Shown: one piece after another, positions 41,859-50,571 of the stretch
Position numbering within the stretch: the stretch's first letter is position 1
Layout of the letters: the number at the start of each line of letters is the position of its first letter
Assembly (NCBI GenBank): GCA_963805715.1
Contig: CAWDVK010000009.1
Location: forward strand, 124,001 to 188,000
Direction of reading: 5' to 3'
Length of the DNA: 64,000 nucleotides
Origin: CAWDVK01 sp963805715
GTDB lineage: Bacteria > Actinomycetota > Actinomycetes > Streptosporangiales > Streptosporangiaceae
Notes under the pieces: generated by a model
The model's database searches: none
The model's input: the letters and a program-made list of their open reading frames with translations, nothing else
What the model was told of the DNA's origin: nothing
Made by a program: the position numbers and the translations under genes

Positions 41859-42503
41859 CGGGCCGCCCGCCCCGGCTACGACCACGCTGACCGTCAGGAT
41901 CGTGACCGCCTTGGCGCAGGCCCGGGCGGTGTACCTGAGGTAGCTCGGCGTGGTCTGGTTCGGCGGGTAGACCTCCAGGTAAGTGGCCGTGACCGGGTCG
42001 CAGCGCGACGGCGGGTAGTTGGCGGCATCCACGATCTGCAGCAGGGCGCTGGCTGCCCCGCCCGGCGCGAGCGTGACCAGCGCGCGGCCGGCGACCGGGT
42101 TCTGCGTCGCCGCCAGGCCGATCCGGCTGACCGGATCGCCGCCCGCCAGTGACACGCCCGGGTAGCCGTACAGGGTGCAGGTGACGGTCGAGATGTTCGT
42201 GAAGTCGAGCGCGGCGTACGCGCTGCCGGCCGCCGCCCCCTTCGGGACGATCTTCGCGCCCAGCGAGCGGGTCGGGCACGCGGCGGCGCTGGCGGGCGGA
42301 GCGGACGAGGAGGCCGCGGCCGAGGACGCGGGCGCCGACGTGCTCACCGCGGGGGGAGTCGTGGCCGTGGGCGTGGCGGTCACGGTGCCGGCCGGCCCGG
42401 CTGCCGGGCCAGCCGATGTGCCGCACCCGGCCGCGAGCGCTGTCACGCAGCTGATGACCGCTCCGGTGATCGCCCGGCGGCCTGCGGGTAAGCGAATCGT
42501 CAT
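41853..42503 (-). CDS. DUF4232 lipoprotein
   Basis: 216 residues. Signal peptide and lipobox (VTALAAGC) followed by a Thr/Ala/Ser/Pro linker of about 50 residues, then a DUF4232 domain (ALDFTNISTVTCTLYGYPGV; LLQIVDAANYPPSRC; TYLEVYPPNQ) and a C-terminal Ala/Gly/Val end. Same family as the gene at 14979 but lipid-anchored. Unknown function. Convergent and overlapping by 6 bp with the K+ channel gene. Confidence 0.85.
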   Translation of the reverse strand: MTIRLPAGRRAITGAVISCVTALAAGCGTSAGPAAGPAGTVTATPTATTPPAVSTSAPASSAAASSSAPPASAAACPTRSLGAKIVPKGAAAGSAYAALDFTNISTVTCTLYGYPGVSLAGGDPVSRIGLAATQNPVAGRALVTLAPGGAASALLQIVDAANYPPSRCDPVTATYLEVYPPNQTTPSYLRYTARACAKAVTILTVSVVVAGAGGPS

Positions 42504-42694
42504 CGCGGCTGTCCTTCTGTCGGGAAGCGGCTGCGCGAGCCCTCTGCTGCTAAAGACGCCATCCGGACCGCCGCGGTTGGGTCAGCCTCGCCCGGCTGAT
42601 GTCACAGTTCCGAAACGGCCCGCCGCGCATCGCGCAGGCACCCTGGCCGGCCCGCCGTCGCGCGGGGCGCAGTCCGGCTAGCGGCGGCCGCCGC

Positions 42695-43091
42695 ACGGTC
42701 ATCGGCGGCCACGACTATGAGGTACCCGCCTTCACCGAGTTCCTGCCGCACGAGCTGCGGCCCAGGGTGGCCGGGACGTTCAGCGTTGATACCACCACGG
42801 CGCCGGCCGCCGAGATCCGGAGCCAGGCGGCTGCTGTGCTGCAGCGGTACGAGCAGGGCGAGGAGCGCAAGATGGTGGAAACCGCGCTGGCTGGCCCTGT
42901 CCGGTGACACCTGCCCGGTCTGCGGCAATCCGACCCGCCGCGCCTCCGACGTCATCGACGAGCTCGCCGACACGCTGATCAGCCAGCGCGGCACGGTCCG
43001 GCACGTCGATGCCGACCACCGGCTCCGGCCTTACGTGACCGCCGCCGAGCTGCGGGCCGAGCCGCCGCCGCAGCCGGATGCGGCCGGCTGA
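42695..43091 (+). pseudogene. Vms1/eRF1-like (baeRF-type) protein gene, relic
   Basis: Two fragments of the C-terminal part of a roughly 350-residue actinobacterial protein: TVIGGHDYEVPAFTEFLPHE to QGEERKMVETALA in one frame, then WLALSGDTCPVCGNPTRRAS to the end in another. Between them about 50 residues are missing, and the N-terminal 200 residues are absent altogether. The CPxCG pair that ends these proteins is kept. The family call is from recall of related sequences, so it is moderate. Confidence 0.5.
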
Positions 43092-43100
43092 GCGGCCGGG

Positions 43101-43972
43101 TCAGGACCGCCTGCGCTTGTCCATCAGCCGCAGGATCAGCGGCGTGAAGATCAGCTGCATGGCCAGCTCCATCTTGCCGCCCGGCACGACGATGATGTTG
43201 GGCCGGGACATGAAGGAGTCGTGCAGCATCGACAGCAGGTACGGGAAGTCGATGCCCTGGGGATTGGCGAACCGGATGACGACGAAGCTCTCGTCGGCGG
43301 TCGGGATGTAGCGGGCGATGAACGGGTTCGACGTGTCGACCGTCGGCACGCGCTGGAAGTTGACGTGCGTGCGGGAGAACTGCGGGCAGATGTAGCTCAC
43401 GTAGTCCGGCATCCGCCGCAGCACGGTGCCGACCACGTCCTCGCTGGTGTAGCCACGGGATGTCTTGTCCCGGTGCAGCTTCTGGATCCATTCCAGGTTG
43501 ATGATGGGCACCACCCCGACCAGCAGGTCGGCGTGCCGGGCCACGTCCGCCTTCTCGCTCACCGCCGCGCCGTGCAGCCCCTCGTAGTACAGCAGGTCGC
43601 TGCCCGGCTCAACGTCCGTCCAGGGCGTGAAGGTGCCGCCGGCTGGCCGTACGGGGCCGCCTCCAGCTCGTTGTGCAGGTACTTGCGGACCTGGCCGCCG
43701 CCGGTCTCGCCGTAGTCGCGGAACAGGCTTTCCAGTTCCTCGAGCAGGTTCGCCTCGGGCGAGAAGTGACAGAAATGGCGGTTGCCCTCCCGGTCGGCCT
43801 CCGTGGTCGCGATCTTCATCTCCTCCCGGTCGTACCGGTGGAACGAGTCGCCCTCCACGATCGTCGCCTTGATCTTCTCCCGGAGGAAGATGTGCTGGAA
43901 CGTCCTGGTCACCGAGGTGGTGCCGGCCCCCGATGAGCCGGTGATGACCACGATGGGGTGCTTAGCCGACAC
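43101..43972 (-). pseudogene. prkB: Phosphoribulokinase, single-base frameshift
   Basis: Phosphoribulokinase makes ribulose-1,5-bisphosphate for RuBisCO. Corrected length is 290 residues, normal for the bacterial class. Start GTG 43972 follows GCAGGAGG. The P-loop is VITGSSGAGTTSV; HRYDREEMK and YLHNELEAAPYG follow. Then a one-base deletion at about 43636-43645 moves the frame: TFTPWTDVEPGSDLLYYEGL and all of the C-terminal half (VPIINLEWIQKLHRDK, ICPQFSRTHVNFQRVPT) are in the next frame. Restoring one C before GGCACC repairs it. It directly follows FBPase in one operon. Either recent loss or a sequence error. Confidence 0.88.
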
Positions 43973-43986
43973 GTAACCTCCTGCGG

Positions 43987-45061
43987 TCAGGGCAGCCGGA
44001 ACAGCGAGCGGGTGTTGAAGAGCGAGTCGTCGAACGACGGGCCATGGTCGGCCTGGTCCCGGTGATAGCGCTCGATCCGCTCCACCTCGTTCCGCGAGCC
44101 GAAGATCAGCGGCGCGCGCTGGTGCAGGTCGCGTGGCTGGCATTCCATGACGCGCTCGTGCCCGGTGGTCGCGCCGCCGCCGGCCTGCTCGACGATGAAC
44201 GCGATCGGGTTGCACTCATACATCAGCCGCAGCCGCCCCTCCGCGGCCGGCTCCTTGCTGTCCCGCGGGTAGAGGAAGACACCGCCGCGGGTCAGGATCC
44301 GGAAGGTCTCGGCGACCAGCGAGGCGATCCAGCGCATGTTGAAGTCCCGGCCGCGCGGCCCGGTGCTGCCCGCCAGGCACTCCTGGATGTACCGGCGCAC
44401 CGGCGGCTCCCAGAAGCGCTCATTGGACGCGTTGATCGCGAACTCCCCGCAGTCCGGCGGGACGCGCAGCTGCGGGTGGGTCAGCACGAACGCCCCGATC
44501 TCCCGGTCCAGGGTGAACCCGTCCACGCCATCGCCCGTGGTCAGGATCAGCATCGTGGACGGGCCGTAGAGGGCGAAGCCCGCGCACACCTGGGCGGTGC
44601 CGGGCTGCAGGAAGTGCTCCGCCCGCGGCTCGCCCGCCGGGTCAGGGCTGCGCAGGATGGAGAAGATCGTGCCGACCGTCATGTTGGCGTCGATGTTGCT
44701 GGAGCCGTCCAGCGGGTCGAAGACCAGCAGGTACTTCCCGCGCCGCTGGGCCTGCGGCACCGGGTAGATGCCCGCCATCTCCTCGGACGCCATCGCGGCC
44801 AGGTGCCCGGCCCACTCCGTCTCGCCGATCATCACCTCGTTGCTGATGACGTTCGAGCTTCTTCTGCACCTCGCCCTGGACGTTCTCCACTCCCGCGCTG
44901 CCCAGGATGCCCACCAGCGCCCCCCGGTTGACCTGGTTGGCGATGATCTTCACGGCCGTGGCCACCGCGTTCAGCAGCCCGGAGAAGTCACCGGTCGAAC
45001 CGGGATGGCGATGCTCGGACTCGATGGTGTAGCGAGTCAGCGTCTTGCGTTCCTCGCGCAT
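43987..45061 (-). pseudogene. fbp: Class I fructose-1,6-bisphosphatase, single-base frameshift
   Basis: Corrected length 357 residues. Residues 1-70 (to GEVQKKLE) are in one frame; the rest, from EVMIGETEWAGHLAAM with YLLVFDPLDGSSNIDANMTV, is in the next. The break is one extra base at about 44851-44853 (GAACGTC for GACGTC on the coding strand). FDPLDGSSNID and GGVFLYPRD mark class I FBPase, which dephosphorylates fructose-1,6-bisphosphate in gluconeogenesis and the Calvin cycle. It lies 14 bp before PRK, so a Calvin-cycle operon is likely. Start ATG 45061. Both genes are broken in the same way, so check raw reads. Confidence 0.88.
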
Positions 45062-45286
45062 GGCTGATGCCTATCTCCGGTGCGTAACCGGCTTACTGCG
45101 ACCGCGGCCAGGCCGGGATCACGGGCCCTGCTGGGAGGCGACACTGGCAGTGTCACCACCCCCGACGTTACGCAGTCTGCACTGTCCAGCGCTTCACCCG
45201 CCAGACGGAGGTTCAGGGTGATTCTGACGCATCAGGTCAGATGCCGAGCCCGGCGACAGGCGGGGCGCGATGACCGCCCCGGTCGG

Positions 45287-46402
45287 CTAGTCGTTCGCCG
45301 CGACCTTGGCGCCGCTCAGGTCCCACCGCTGCTCGAGCTTGCCGAAATGCCAGACGGACAGCGCGATGACCCAGGTGAGCACGAACACGCCGACGATGAC
45401 GAAGCCGGCCGTGTTGATGTTGAAGCTCTCCAGCCACTTCCACCCGGAGCCGCCCAGGCTGGCATCCTGGGCGAGCAGGCCGAGCAGCTCGACGGCGCCG
45501 ATGAACAGGGCGACGAAGACCGACAGGCCGGTGATGGTGATGTTGTAGTAGATCTTGCGCACGGGCCGCGCGAATGCCCAGTTGTAGGCGTAGTTCATGT
45601 ACGCGCCGTCCATCGTGTCGAACAGGCTCATGCCGGCCGCGAACAGGATCGGCAGCGCCAGCACGGCGTACCAGGGCAGGCCGCCCACGACCGCGGCGGC
45701 ACCGGTCAGCAGCAGCAGCGCGACCTCCGTCGCGGTGTCGAAGCCCAGCCCGAACAGGAACCCGATCGGGTACATCTTCCACGGGGTGTCGACGTTGCGG
45801 GCGAAGCGGCCGAGCAGCCTGTTCATGATGCCGCGCTTGGCGAGCTGCTCCTCCAGCGCCCTGTCGTCGTAGGCGCCGGCCCGCATCTCCCGGAAGATCT
45901 TCAGGATGTTCCGCAGGATCGCGATGTTGAGCGCGGCGATCAGCAGCAGGAACACGCCCGAGACCACGGTGCCGACGATGTTCGTCGTGTACTGCAGGTG
46001 CGAGCTGCCGTTGCGCACCTGATCGTCCAGGTCCTTGATGCCGAACAGGAGCAGCCCGCCGAGCACGAAGACCACCGAGGAATGGCCGAGCGAGAAGAAG
46101 AAGCCGACCGACAGCGGCTTCTTTCCGTCGCCGACCAGCTTGCGGGTGGTGTTGTCGATGGCGGCGATGTGATCGGCGTCGAAGGCATGCCGCATGCCCA
46201 GGGTGTAGGCGAGGATGCCGGTGCCGAAGCCGTAGACGTCCTTGTGGGTGAGGTGGATGTGCCGGCCGGCCGCCGCGGCCACCATGCCCCAGCCGAGGAC
46301 GTTGAGCCCGATGACGGTCACGGCCATGGCCCCGCCCCTGGCCCACTCGGCCGGGCTCAGCCCGCTGCGGATCTTCATCAGCCGGCCGACCGGATCAGCC
46401 AT
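45287..46402 (-). CDS. hoxN: NiCoT family nickel/cobalt permease (HoxN/NixA type)
   Basis: 371 residues with eight membrane helices. The signature HAFDADHIAAIDNTTR (HX4DH) is intact, as are LGHSSVVFVLGG and GLGFDTATEVALLL. These import Ni2+ or Co2+ for hydrogenase, urease or B12. Start ATG 46402 follows GGGAGGG. A Nur-like box lies 47 bp upstream, which favours nickel as the substrate. Broken FBPase and PRK genes follow 225 bp downstream; together they suggest a link to hydrogen-driven autotrophy, although no hydrogenase gene is in the window. Confidence 0.93.
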   Translation of the reverse strand: MADPVGRLMKIRSGLSPAEWARGGAMAVTVIGLNVLGWGMVAAAAGRHIHLTHKDVYGFGTGILAYTLGMRHAFDADHIAAIDNTTRKLVGDGKKPLSVGFFFSLGHSSVVFVLGGLLLFGIKDLDDQVRNGSSHLQYTTNIVGTVVSGVFLLLIAALNIAILRNILKIFREMRAGAYDDRALEEQLAKRGIMNRLLGRFARNVDTPWKMYPIGFLFGLGFDTATEVALLLLTGAAAVVGGLPWYAVLALPILFAAGMSLFDTMDGAYMNYAYNWAFARPVRKIYYNITITGLSVFVALFIGAVELLGLLAQDASLGGSGWKWLESFNINTAGFVIVGVFVLTWVIALSVWHFGKLEQRWDLSGAKVAAND

Positions 46403-46448
46403 CGGGGCACCCTCCCTGCGGGGGATCGTTCAGCCAGTGACCTGCTTC

Positions 46449-46465
46449 CTGCAACCTACTTGCAA
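46449..46465. promoter_or_regulatory. Nur-like nickel-responsive operator
   Basis: CTGCAA-CCTAC-TTGCAA; on the gene strand TTGCAA-GTAGG-TTGCAG. The published Streptomyces Nur consensus is tTGCaa-N5-ttGCAA, so this differs at one outer base. It lies 47-63 bp upstream of the NiCoT start, just downstream of a -10-like TATGAT on the same strand. Expected effect: repression when nickel is plentiful. Confidence 0.7.
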
Positions 46466-46533
46466 TAACACATCATAGGTAGCTAGTCCGCGAGCGGTCC
46501 ACCCGGCCCGCCGCGCTCTGCCCGGACGGCGCG

Positions 46534-46719
46534 TCAGCGCAGGGTCTCGACGAGCAGGACCCACGCGTTCACCAGGCCGGCGAGCAGGGCGATCAGGACG
46601 GCCGGGACGAGCCAGAGCAGCCCGCCGCCGGCCAGCTCCCACCCCAGGGCCGCGCTGTCCTGCGCGGGCACCAGCACGAACAGCATCAGGACCAGGGGAA
46701 TGGTGCAGAACGAGCTCGT
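46534..46719 (-). pseudogene. Small membrane protein, 3' fragment
   Basis: Two hydrophobic helices (TIPLVLMLFVLVPAQDSAALG and LLWLVPAVLIALLAGLVNAW) end at VLLVETLR, TGA at 46534. The upstream part of the frame is low-complexity and overlaps a 28-codon frame on the other strand (46700-46786). No start with a ribosome-binding site is visible. It looks like the end of a membrane gene that lost its 5' part. Confidence 0.4.
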
Positions 46720-46927
46720 CAAGGGCGAGTGGACCGACGAGCTGGTGTACGCGATCCGGGCCGTCGAGTGGGCGCGCTGCGACTGATCCGGCCGCCCGGA
46801 TGCCGCGCCGGGCAGGGTCCCTGCACGCGGCGCCCGGGCCATCGCGTATTTTCCTGGCTGCGGCGCGGGCCAGGAAGGTTCCTGGCGGCCCCCGCCATGA
46901 CGCACCGCCGCGCGACTGAGGAGACCG

Positions 46928-47089
46928 ATGAGGGCACTGGTGAGCTGGGATGACGATCAGGGCACCCGGCATGAGTGGGAGATCTCGTACGACGCCGATG
47001 ACGCCGGCGCACGGCAGTTCCTTGAGGCAATCCAGCTGCATGTCCGGTTCCGGCTTGAGTCCTTCGATCTCGATCAGCTAGCCGAGTAG
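46928..47089 (+). CDS. Small acidic protein (53 residues)
   Basis: ATG 46928 follows GAGGAGACCG. MRALVSWDDDQGTRHEWEIS continues to FDLDQLAE before TAG 47087-47089. It is acidic, with a plausible beta hairpin (ALVSWDDDQGTRHEWEISY) and a helix (ARQFLEAIQLHVRFR). Good codon bias and ribosome-binding site support a real gene too short for default gene callers. No family recognised. Confidence 0.6.
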   Translation: MRALVSWDDDQGTRHEWEISYDADDAGARQFLEAIQLHVRFRLESFDLDQLAE

Positions 47090-47157
47090 GACCGCCGGGT
47101 AGCCCGCTGGCTGCGGGCGGCAGCGCGCGGGCAGCAGCCGGGGGGCCGGCTCGCCGG

Positions 47158-47367
47158 TCAGTCATGCGGCAGCGGCCGGGCCGTCGCCAGCAGCTGGCAT
47201 CCCGCCTCGATCAGCGCGAAGCCGATCCGCCGCCGCAGCCGGGTGCGGCGCTGCGCCGCGCCAGCCCGCTGCGGCGCCAGACGGGCCTGGCAGCGGCACT
47301 CGCTGGCTTCCCGGCGCACCTCGCCGGCCTGCAGGGCGGCCAGGGCCTCGATCATCCTGGTGCTCAT
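47158..47367 (-). CDS. Small basic hypothetical protein
   Basis: 69 residues. MSTRMIEALAALQAGEVRRE starts a helical, Arg-rich protein ending in RRRIGFALIEAGCQLLATAR. GGAG precedes the start codon by eight bases. Similar helical basic small proteins occur in actinomycetes. No function known. Confidence 0.45.
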   Translation of the reverse strand: MSTRMIEALAALQAGEVRREASECRCQARLAPQRAGAAQRRTRLRRRIGFALIEAGCQLLATARPLPHD

Positions 47368-47474
47368 GACGGCTGCTCCATGCTGCTCGCGGCGGCTGGC
47401 GTCACGCCAGGCCGCCCTCTTTCCGCCCGGCGGCAGGCGGCCGCCTGCGTCGCGGCCGCCGGCGCCGCGCCGAT

Positions 47475-47957
47475 CTCCCGCCAGCAGCGCTGGCTGAGCC
47501 CTGCGATGATGGCGTCAGCCAGGAAGGCGGCCGATCCGATGATGGCGGGCCGCCTGGCCTGGCGCAGCTGCCCGGCCGCGATCGTGCCGAGGAGCGCGCC
47601 CCTGCGTTATCCGCCAGGGCGGCTGCGGCCGCCGCGGCAGGGGAGTGCCGCCTTGCCGTGCGGATGCCGAGCAGGCTGAGCGCGGAGATGACGAAGGAGG
47701 CCGCGTCGATCGCGAAGGCCGGCGCGGGCCCGAGGAAGGCGACCAGGGCGCCGCCCAGGGCCGGGCCGGCCAGCGTGGCGAGCTGGGTGCCGCCGGACAC
47801 CACGGCGTTGCCGGCTTGCAGGTCCTGATCGGGCACCAGTACCGGGACGATGGCGAACGAGCCGGGCAGGAACAGTCCCTCGCCCGCGCCGAGCAGGGCG
47901 GCGATCGGCACCAGGATGGCGATCCGGGCCGGCCCCAGGGCCGCGGCCACGGCCAGT
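47475..47957 (-). pseudogene. MFS transporter fragment
   Basis: ALGPARIAILVPIAALLGAG, then PGSFAIVPVLVPDQDLQAGN, GGTQLATLAGPALGGALVAF and FAIDAASFVISALSLLGIRT are from the first half of an MFS exporter; after a frame change GALLGTIAAGQLRQARRPAI continues. It lacks both ends and several helices. It is fused to the 3' end of the winged-helix gene at about 47957, which suggests a deletion joined two genes. Confidence 0.7.
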
Positions 47958-48975
47958 GCGGCTCGATCCGCAGCACCGCGCCGGAGCGCGCCGTGACGAT
48001 CCGCCACGCGCCGCTGGCGAAGCCGTCCACCAGTACCGTGCCAGGGAAGATGCCGTTCCTGCTGGCCAGCCGCCGGCGGTGCGCATCGCTGATGACGCGG
48101 GTCCGGTCCGCGTGCGACAGGATCAGGTTGTCGAACTCGGCCACCAGCCGGACCGGCGCCGGAGCGGCAGGATCAGGCCGCGCCGCGCCGGGCAGGTCGA
48201 ACAGCTCGCTGCCGGCGCTGCTGGTGAAGGCCCGCAGCTGCGGCCGGAGCCGGTCCACGACCTCGCGCAGCCGGGTCAGCCCGGACCAGGCCTGGATGTC
48301 CTGCACGCTGGCGGGGCCGAACGCGCTCAGGTACCGGGTGACCAGCGCGTCCGGCGACGGATCCGGCTGCAGCGGCTGCCCGAGCCAGGACTCCGCCGAG
48401 GTGTGCGCGGCCGGGCCTGCCGCGCCCCAGAGCGCCCGGGGCGGCACCTGGACCAGCGGGACCAGGGCGCGGATGGCCTGCGCCAGCGCATCCTGGTCAC
48501 GGCCTGGCCACCGGGCGGCGAGCAATGTCCCCAGCTCGCTGAACGTGCGTGGCTGCTGCTCTACCGCGGCGCGGCCGGCCTCGGCCAGCGCAGCCAGCTC
48601 CACGCCGGGCAGCCGCCTGCCGAAGTTAGCCCGGAAGCCCCGGTCCAGCACGGGCTGGATCAGCGGCCGCAGCAGCAGGCAGTCGGCTGCTGACACCAGG
48701 TGGATGGTCCCGCGCATCAGCCCGATGCGGACGACGCGCCGACTGGCGATCAGCCCGGCCAGGTCCGCCGGACGGAAGCCGGCCAGCCGGGACCACAGCC
48801 CGTAATACGACGGGAACGGGGCCTGGGCCTGCATGCCGACCAGATGCTCGATCGTCGCGATGACCTGATCGGCACGCGGGCCGCCTGCCGACGGCAGCGG
48901 CGCGCGCCGCAGCAGCAGCTGGCGCGCGAGCAGCGCGCGGTTCAGTGCCCGCCGGCTCAGCTCCTGACCTGGCAT
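47955..48975 (-). pseudogene. Winged-helix DNA-binding protein (HTH_42, YcaQ-like), 3'-truncated
   Basis: The frame starts at ATG 48975 (MPGQELSRRALNRALLARQL) and keeps the family through GMQAQAPFPSYYGLWSRLAG, GLMRGTIHLVSAADCLLLRP, YLSAFGPASVQDIQAWSG and NGIFPGTVLVDGFASGAWRI. At RSGAVLRIEPHW the family sequence ends about 40 residues early and an out-of-frame MFS fragment follows; the open frame runs on to 47515 with no resemblance. The DNA-binding part is intact, so some function may remain, but the end is lost. The related E. coli enzyme acts on DNA crosslinks. Confidence 0.72.
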
Positions 48976-48999
48976 CGGACCTCTGCTCCTTGCTTCTGC

Positions 49000-49083
49000 C
49001 CGCTCACCCGCCCGAGCCCACCCGCCCGCGCCCGCCCTCCCGCCCGCGCCCGCTCACCCGCCCGCGCCCGCCCTCCCGCCCGC
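49000..49083. repeat. Pyrimidine-rich low-complexity repeat
   Basis: Two imperfect copies of a roughly 46-bp block built of CCCGC/CCCGCCC elements (CTCACCCGCCCGCGCCCGCC and variants), between the divergent winged-helix and map genes. Almost all C and G on one strand. Confidence 0.7.
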
Positions 49084-49183
49084 TGGCCGCGGCGAGCACC
49101 GTCCCATGGTCGGGCAGGATGCCCGGCAGGGCCAGCCGGCCGCCCGCACTATAGTCGGCTGCGATCATGCGGAAGGAACCTTT

Positions 49184-49954
49184 GTGGTTGAGCTGAAATC
49201 CCCGGCCGAGGTGGACCGGATGAGCGCGGCCGGGCGAGTGGTCGCGATGGCGCTGACCGCCGTGCGCGAGCAGGCCAAGGCCGGCGTGCAGCTGGACGAG
49301 CTGGATCAGGTCGCGCGCTCGGTCCTGGACGACGCGGGCGCCACCTCGCCTTTCCTCGGCTACCAGCCGAGCTTCGCGCACTCGCCGTTCCCCGCGGTCA
49401 TCTGCACATCGGTGAACGACGCGGCGCTGCACGGCATCCCGACGTCCTATGCCCTGCAGGACGGGGACCTGCTGAGCGTCGACTGCGGCGCCGTGCTGGA
49501 CGGCTGGACCGGCGACGCGGCCGTCTCGTTCACGATCGGCCCGGCCCGGCCCGCCGACGCCACGCTGATCAGGACCGCCGAGGAAGCCCTCGCGGCCGGC
49601 ATCGCCGCGGCGGTCCCCGGCGGCCGGCTGGGCGACATCTCGGCCGCCATCGGCGCGATCGCGCGCCGCGCCGGGTACGGTCTCAACACCGATTTCGGCG
49701 GCCATGGCGTCGGCCACACCATGCACGAGCCGCCGTCAGTGCCCAACGAGGGCCGGGCCGGCCGGGGCATGAAGCTGGCGCCCGGCCTGGTGATCGCCAT
49801 CGAGCCCTGGTTCATGGCCGGCGGGAACGACAGCTACCTGATCGACGCGGACGGCTGGACCCTGCGCAGCGGCGACGGGAGCAGGGCGGCTCACGTGGAG
49901 CACACCGTGGCCGTGACCCCCGACGGCCCGCGCGTCCTCACGGTGGCGTCATGA
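49184..49954 (+). CDS. map: Methionine aminopeptidase, type I
   Basis: 256 residues from GTG 49184, set by GGAAGGAACC. Metal ligands of type I MetAP: Asp in SVDCGAVLDGW and WTGDAAVS, His in GHGVGHTMHEPPSVPN, Glu in IAIEPWF and HVEHTVAV. The enzyme removes the initiator methionine from new proteins. Normal length, no N-terminal extension. Overlaps the convergent GNAT gene by 6 bp. Actinomycetes usually carry two or more map genes, so this may be a paralogue. Confidence 0.93.
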   Translation: MVELKSPAEVDRMSAAGRVVAMALTAVREQAKAGVQLDELDQVARSVLDDAGATSPFLGYQPSFAHSPFPAVICTSVNDAALHGIPTSYALQDGDLLSVDCGAVLDGWTGDAAVSFTIGPARPADATLIRTAEEALAAGIAAAVPGGRLGDISAAIGAIARRAGYGLNTDFGGHGVGHTMHEPPSVPNEGRAGRGMKLAPGLVIAIEPWFMAGGNDSYLIDADGWTLRSGDGSRAAHVEHTVAVTPDGPRVLTVAS

Positions 49955-50437
49955 CGCGGGCCGTGACAGCTCACGGCTGAAGAGCACGAAGTCGCGGCCG
50001 GGACCGTCGTAGCCGGCCACCGGGCCGGTGACGGTAAAGCCCATGGACCGGTGAAACGCGATCGAGCCGCTGTTCGCCGGCGCGGTGACCGCGCTGACCA
50101 GGCGACGGCCGTCGGCCGTGGCCCGGCGGAAGAACTCCTCGTACAGCAGCCGGGCCAGGCCGCGGCGGCGCGCCCGCGGCGCGACCCCGGCGAAGTGGAT
50201 GTACGCCTGCTCCGGCTCGGACGGCGACAGGAACCCGATCAGGAAGGCCTCCGGGCCCGGCGCGCCGGGCAGCCCGTCAGCCACCAGGCTGGTCCGGTAG
50301 AAGTGATCGAGGAACAGCCGGGGCAGCGCGGCCAGGACCGGGCGGCCCCACCAGTCATTGACGACCGCGGCGATGGCGTCGTAGTCATCCGGCCGTGCCG
50401 TCCGCATGCGGCCAGGACCGCCAGTGCCGTGCTCCAT
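49949..50437 (-). CDS. GNAT family N-acetyltransferase
   Basis: 162 residues. Acetyl-CoA-binding motif A is VAPRARRRGLARLLYEEFFR (R/QxxGxG/A variant); motif B ends as AFHRSMGFTVTG. YIHFAGV precedes motif A as strand 4. Substrate unknown. The start may be ATG 50437 or MRTARPDDYDAIA at 50407; neither has a good ribosome-binding site. It follows the sigma factor gene on the same strand, separated by a strong terminator. Confidence 0.82.
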   Translation of the reverse strand: MEHGTGGPGRMRTARPDDYDAIAAVVNDWWGRPVLAALPRLFLDHFYRTSLVADGLPGAPGPEAFLIGFLSPSEPEQAYIHFAGVAPRARRRGLARLLYEEFFRRATADGRRLVSAVTAPANSGSIAFHRSMGFTVTGPVAGYDGPGRDFVLFSRELSRPAS

Positions 50438-50459
50438 GACGGCAGGATGCCAGAAAAGC

Positions 50460-50498
50460 AGCGAGCCGGGCCCGGCGGGAGACCGGGCCCGGCTCGCT
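50460..50498. terminator. 16-bp stem terminator after the sigma factor gene
   Basis: AGCGAGCCGGGCCCGG, loop CGGGAGA, and the exact reverse complement. It lies 74 bp after the sigma gene stop and before the GNAT gene, both on the minus strand. Confidence 0.85.
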
Positions 50499-50571
50499 GA
50501 CCGGCTATCTGAATCGGCACTGCTGTGCCGGCGCCGCAGTACCGGATCTGCGGGCGCACTGGCCGGGCCGG

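Noticed and set aside
46700..46786. 28-codon plus-strand frame (MVQNELVKGEWTDELVYAIR...)
   Set aside because: Reads like a protein end but has no ribosome-binding site and overlaps the membrane fragment; too little to call.
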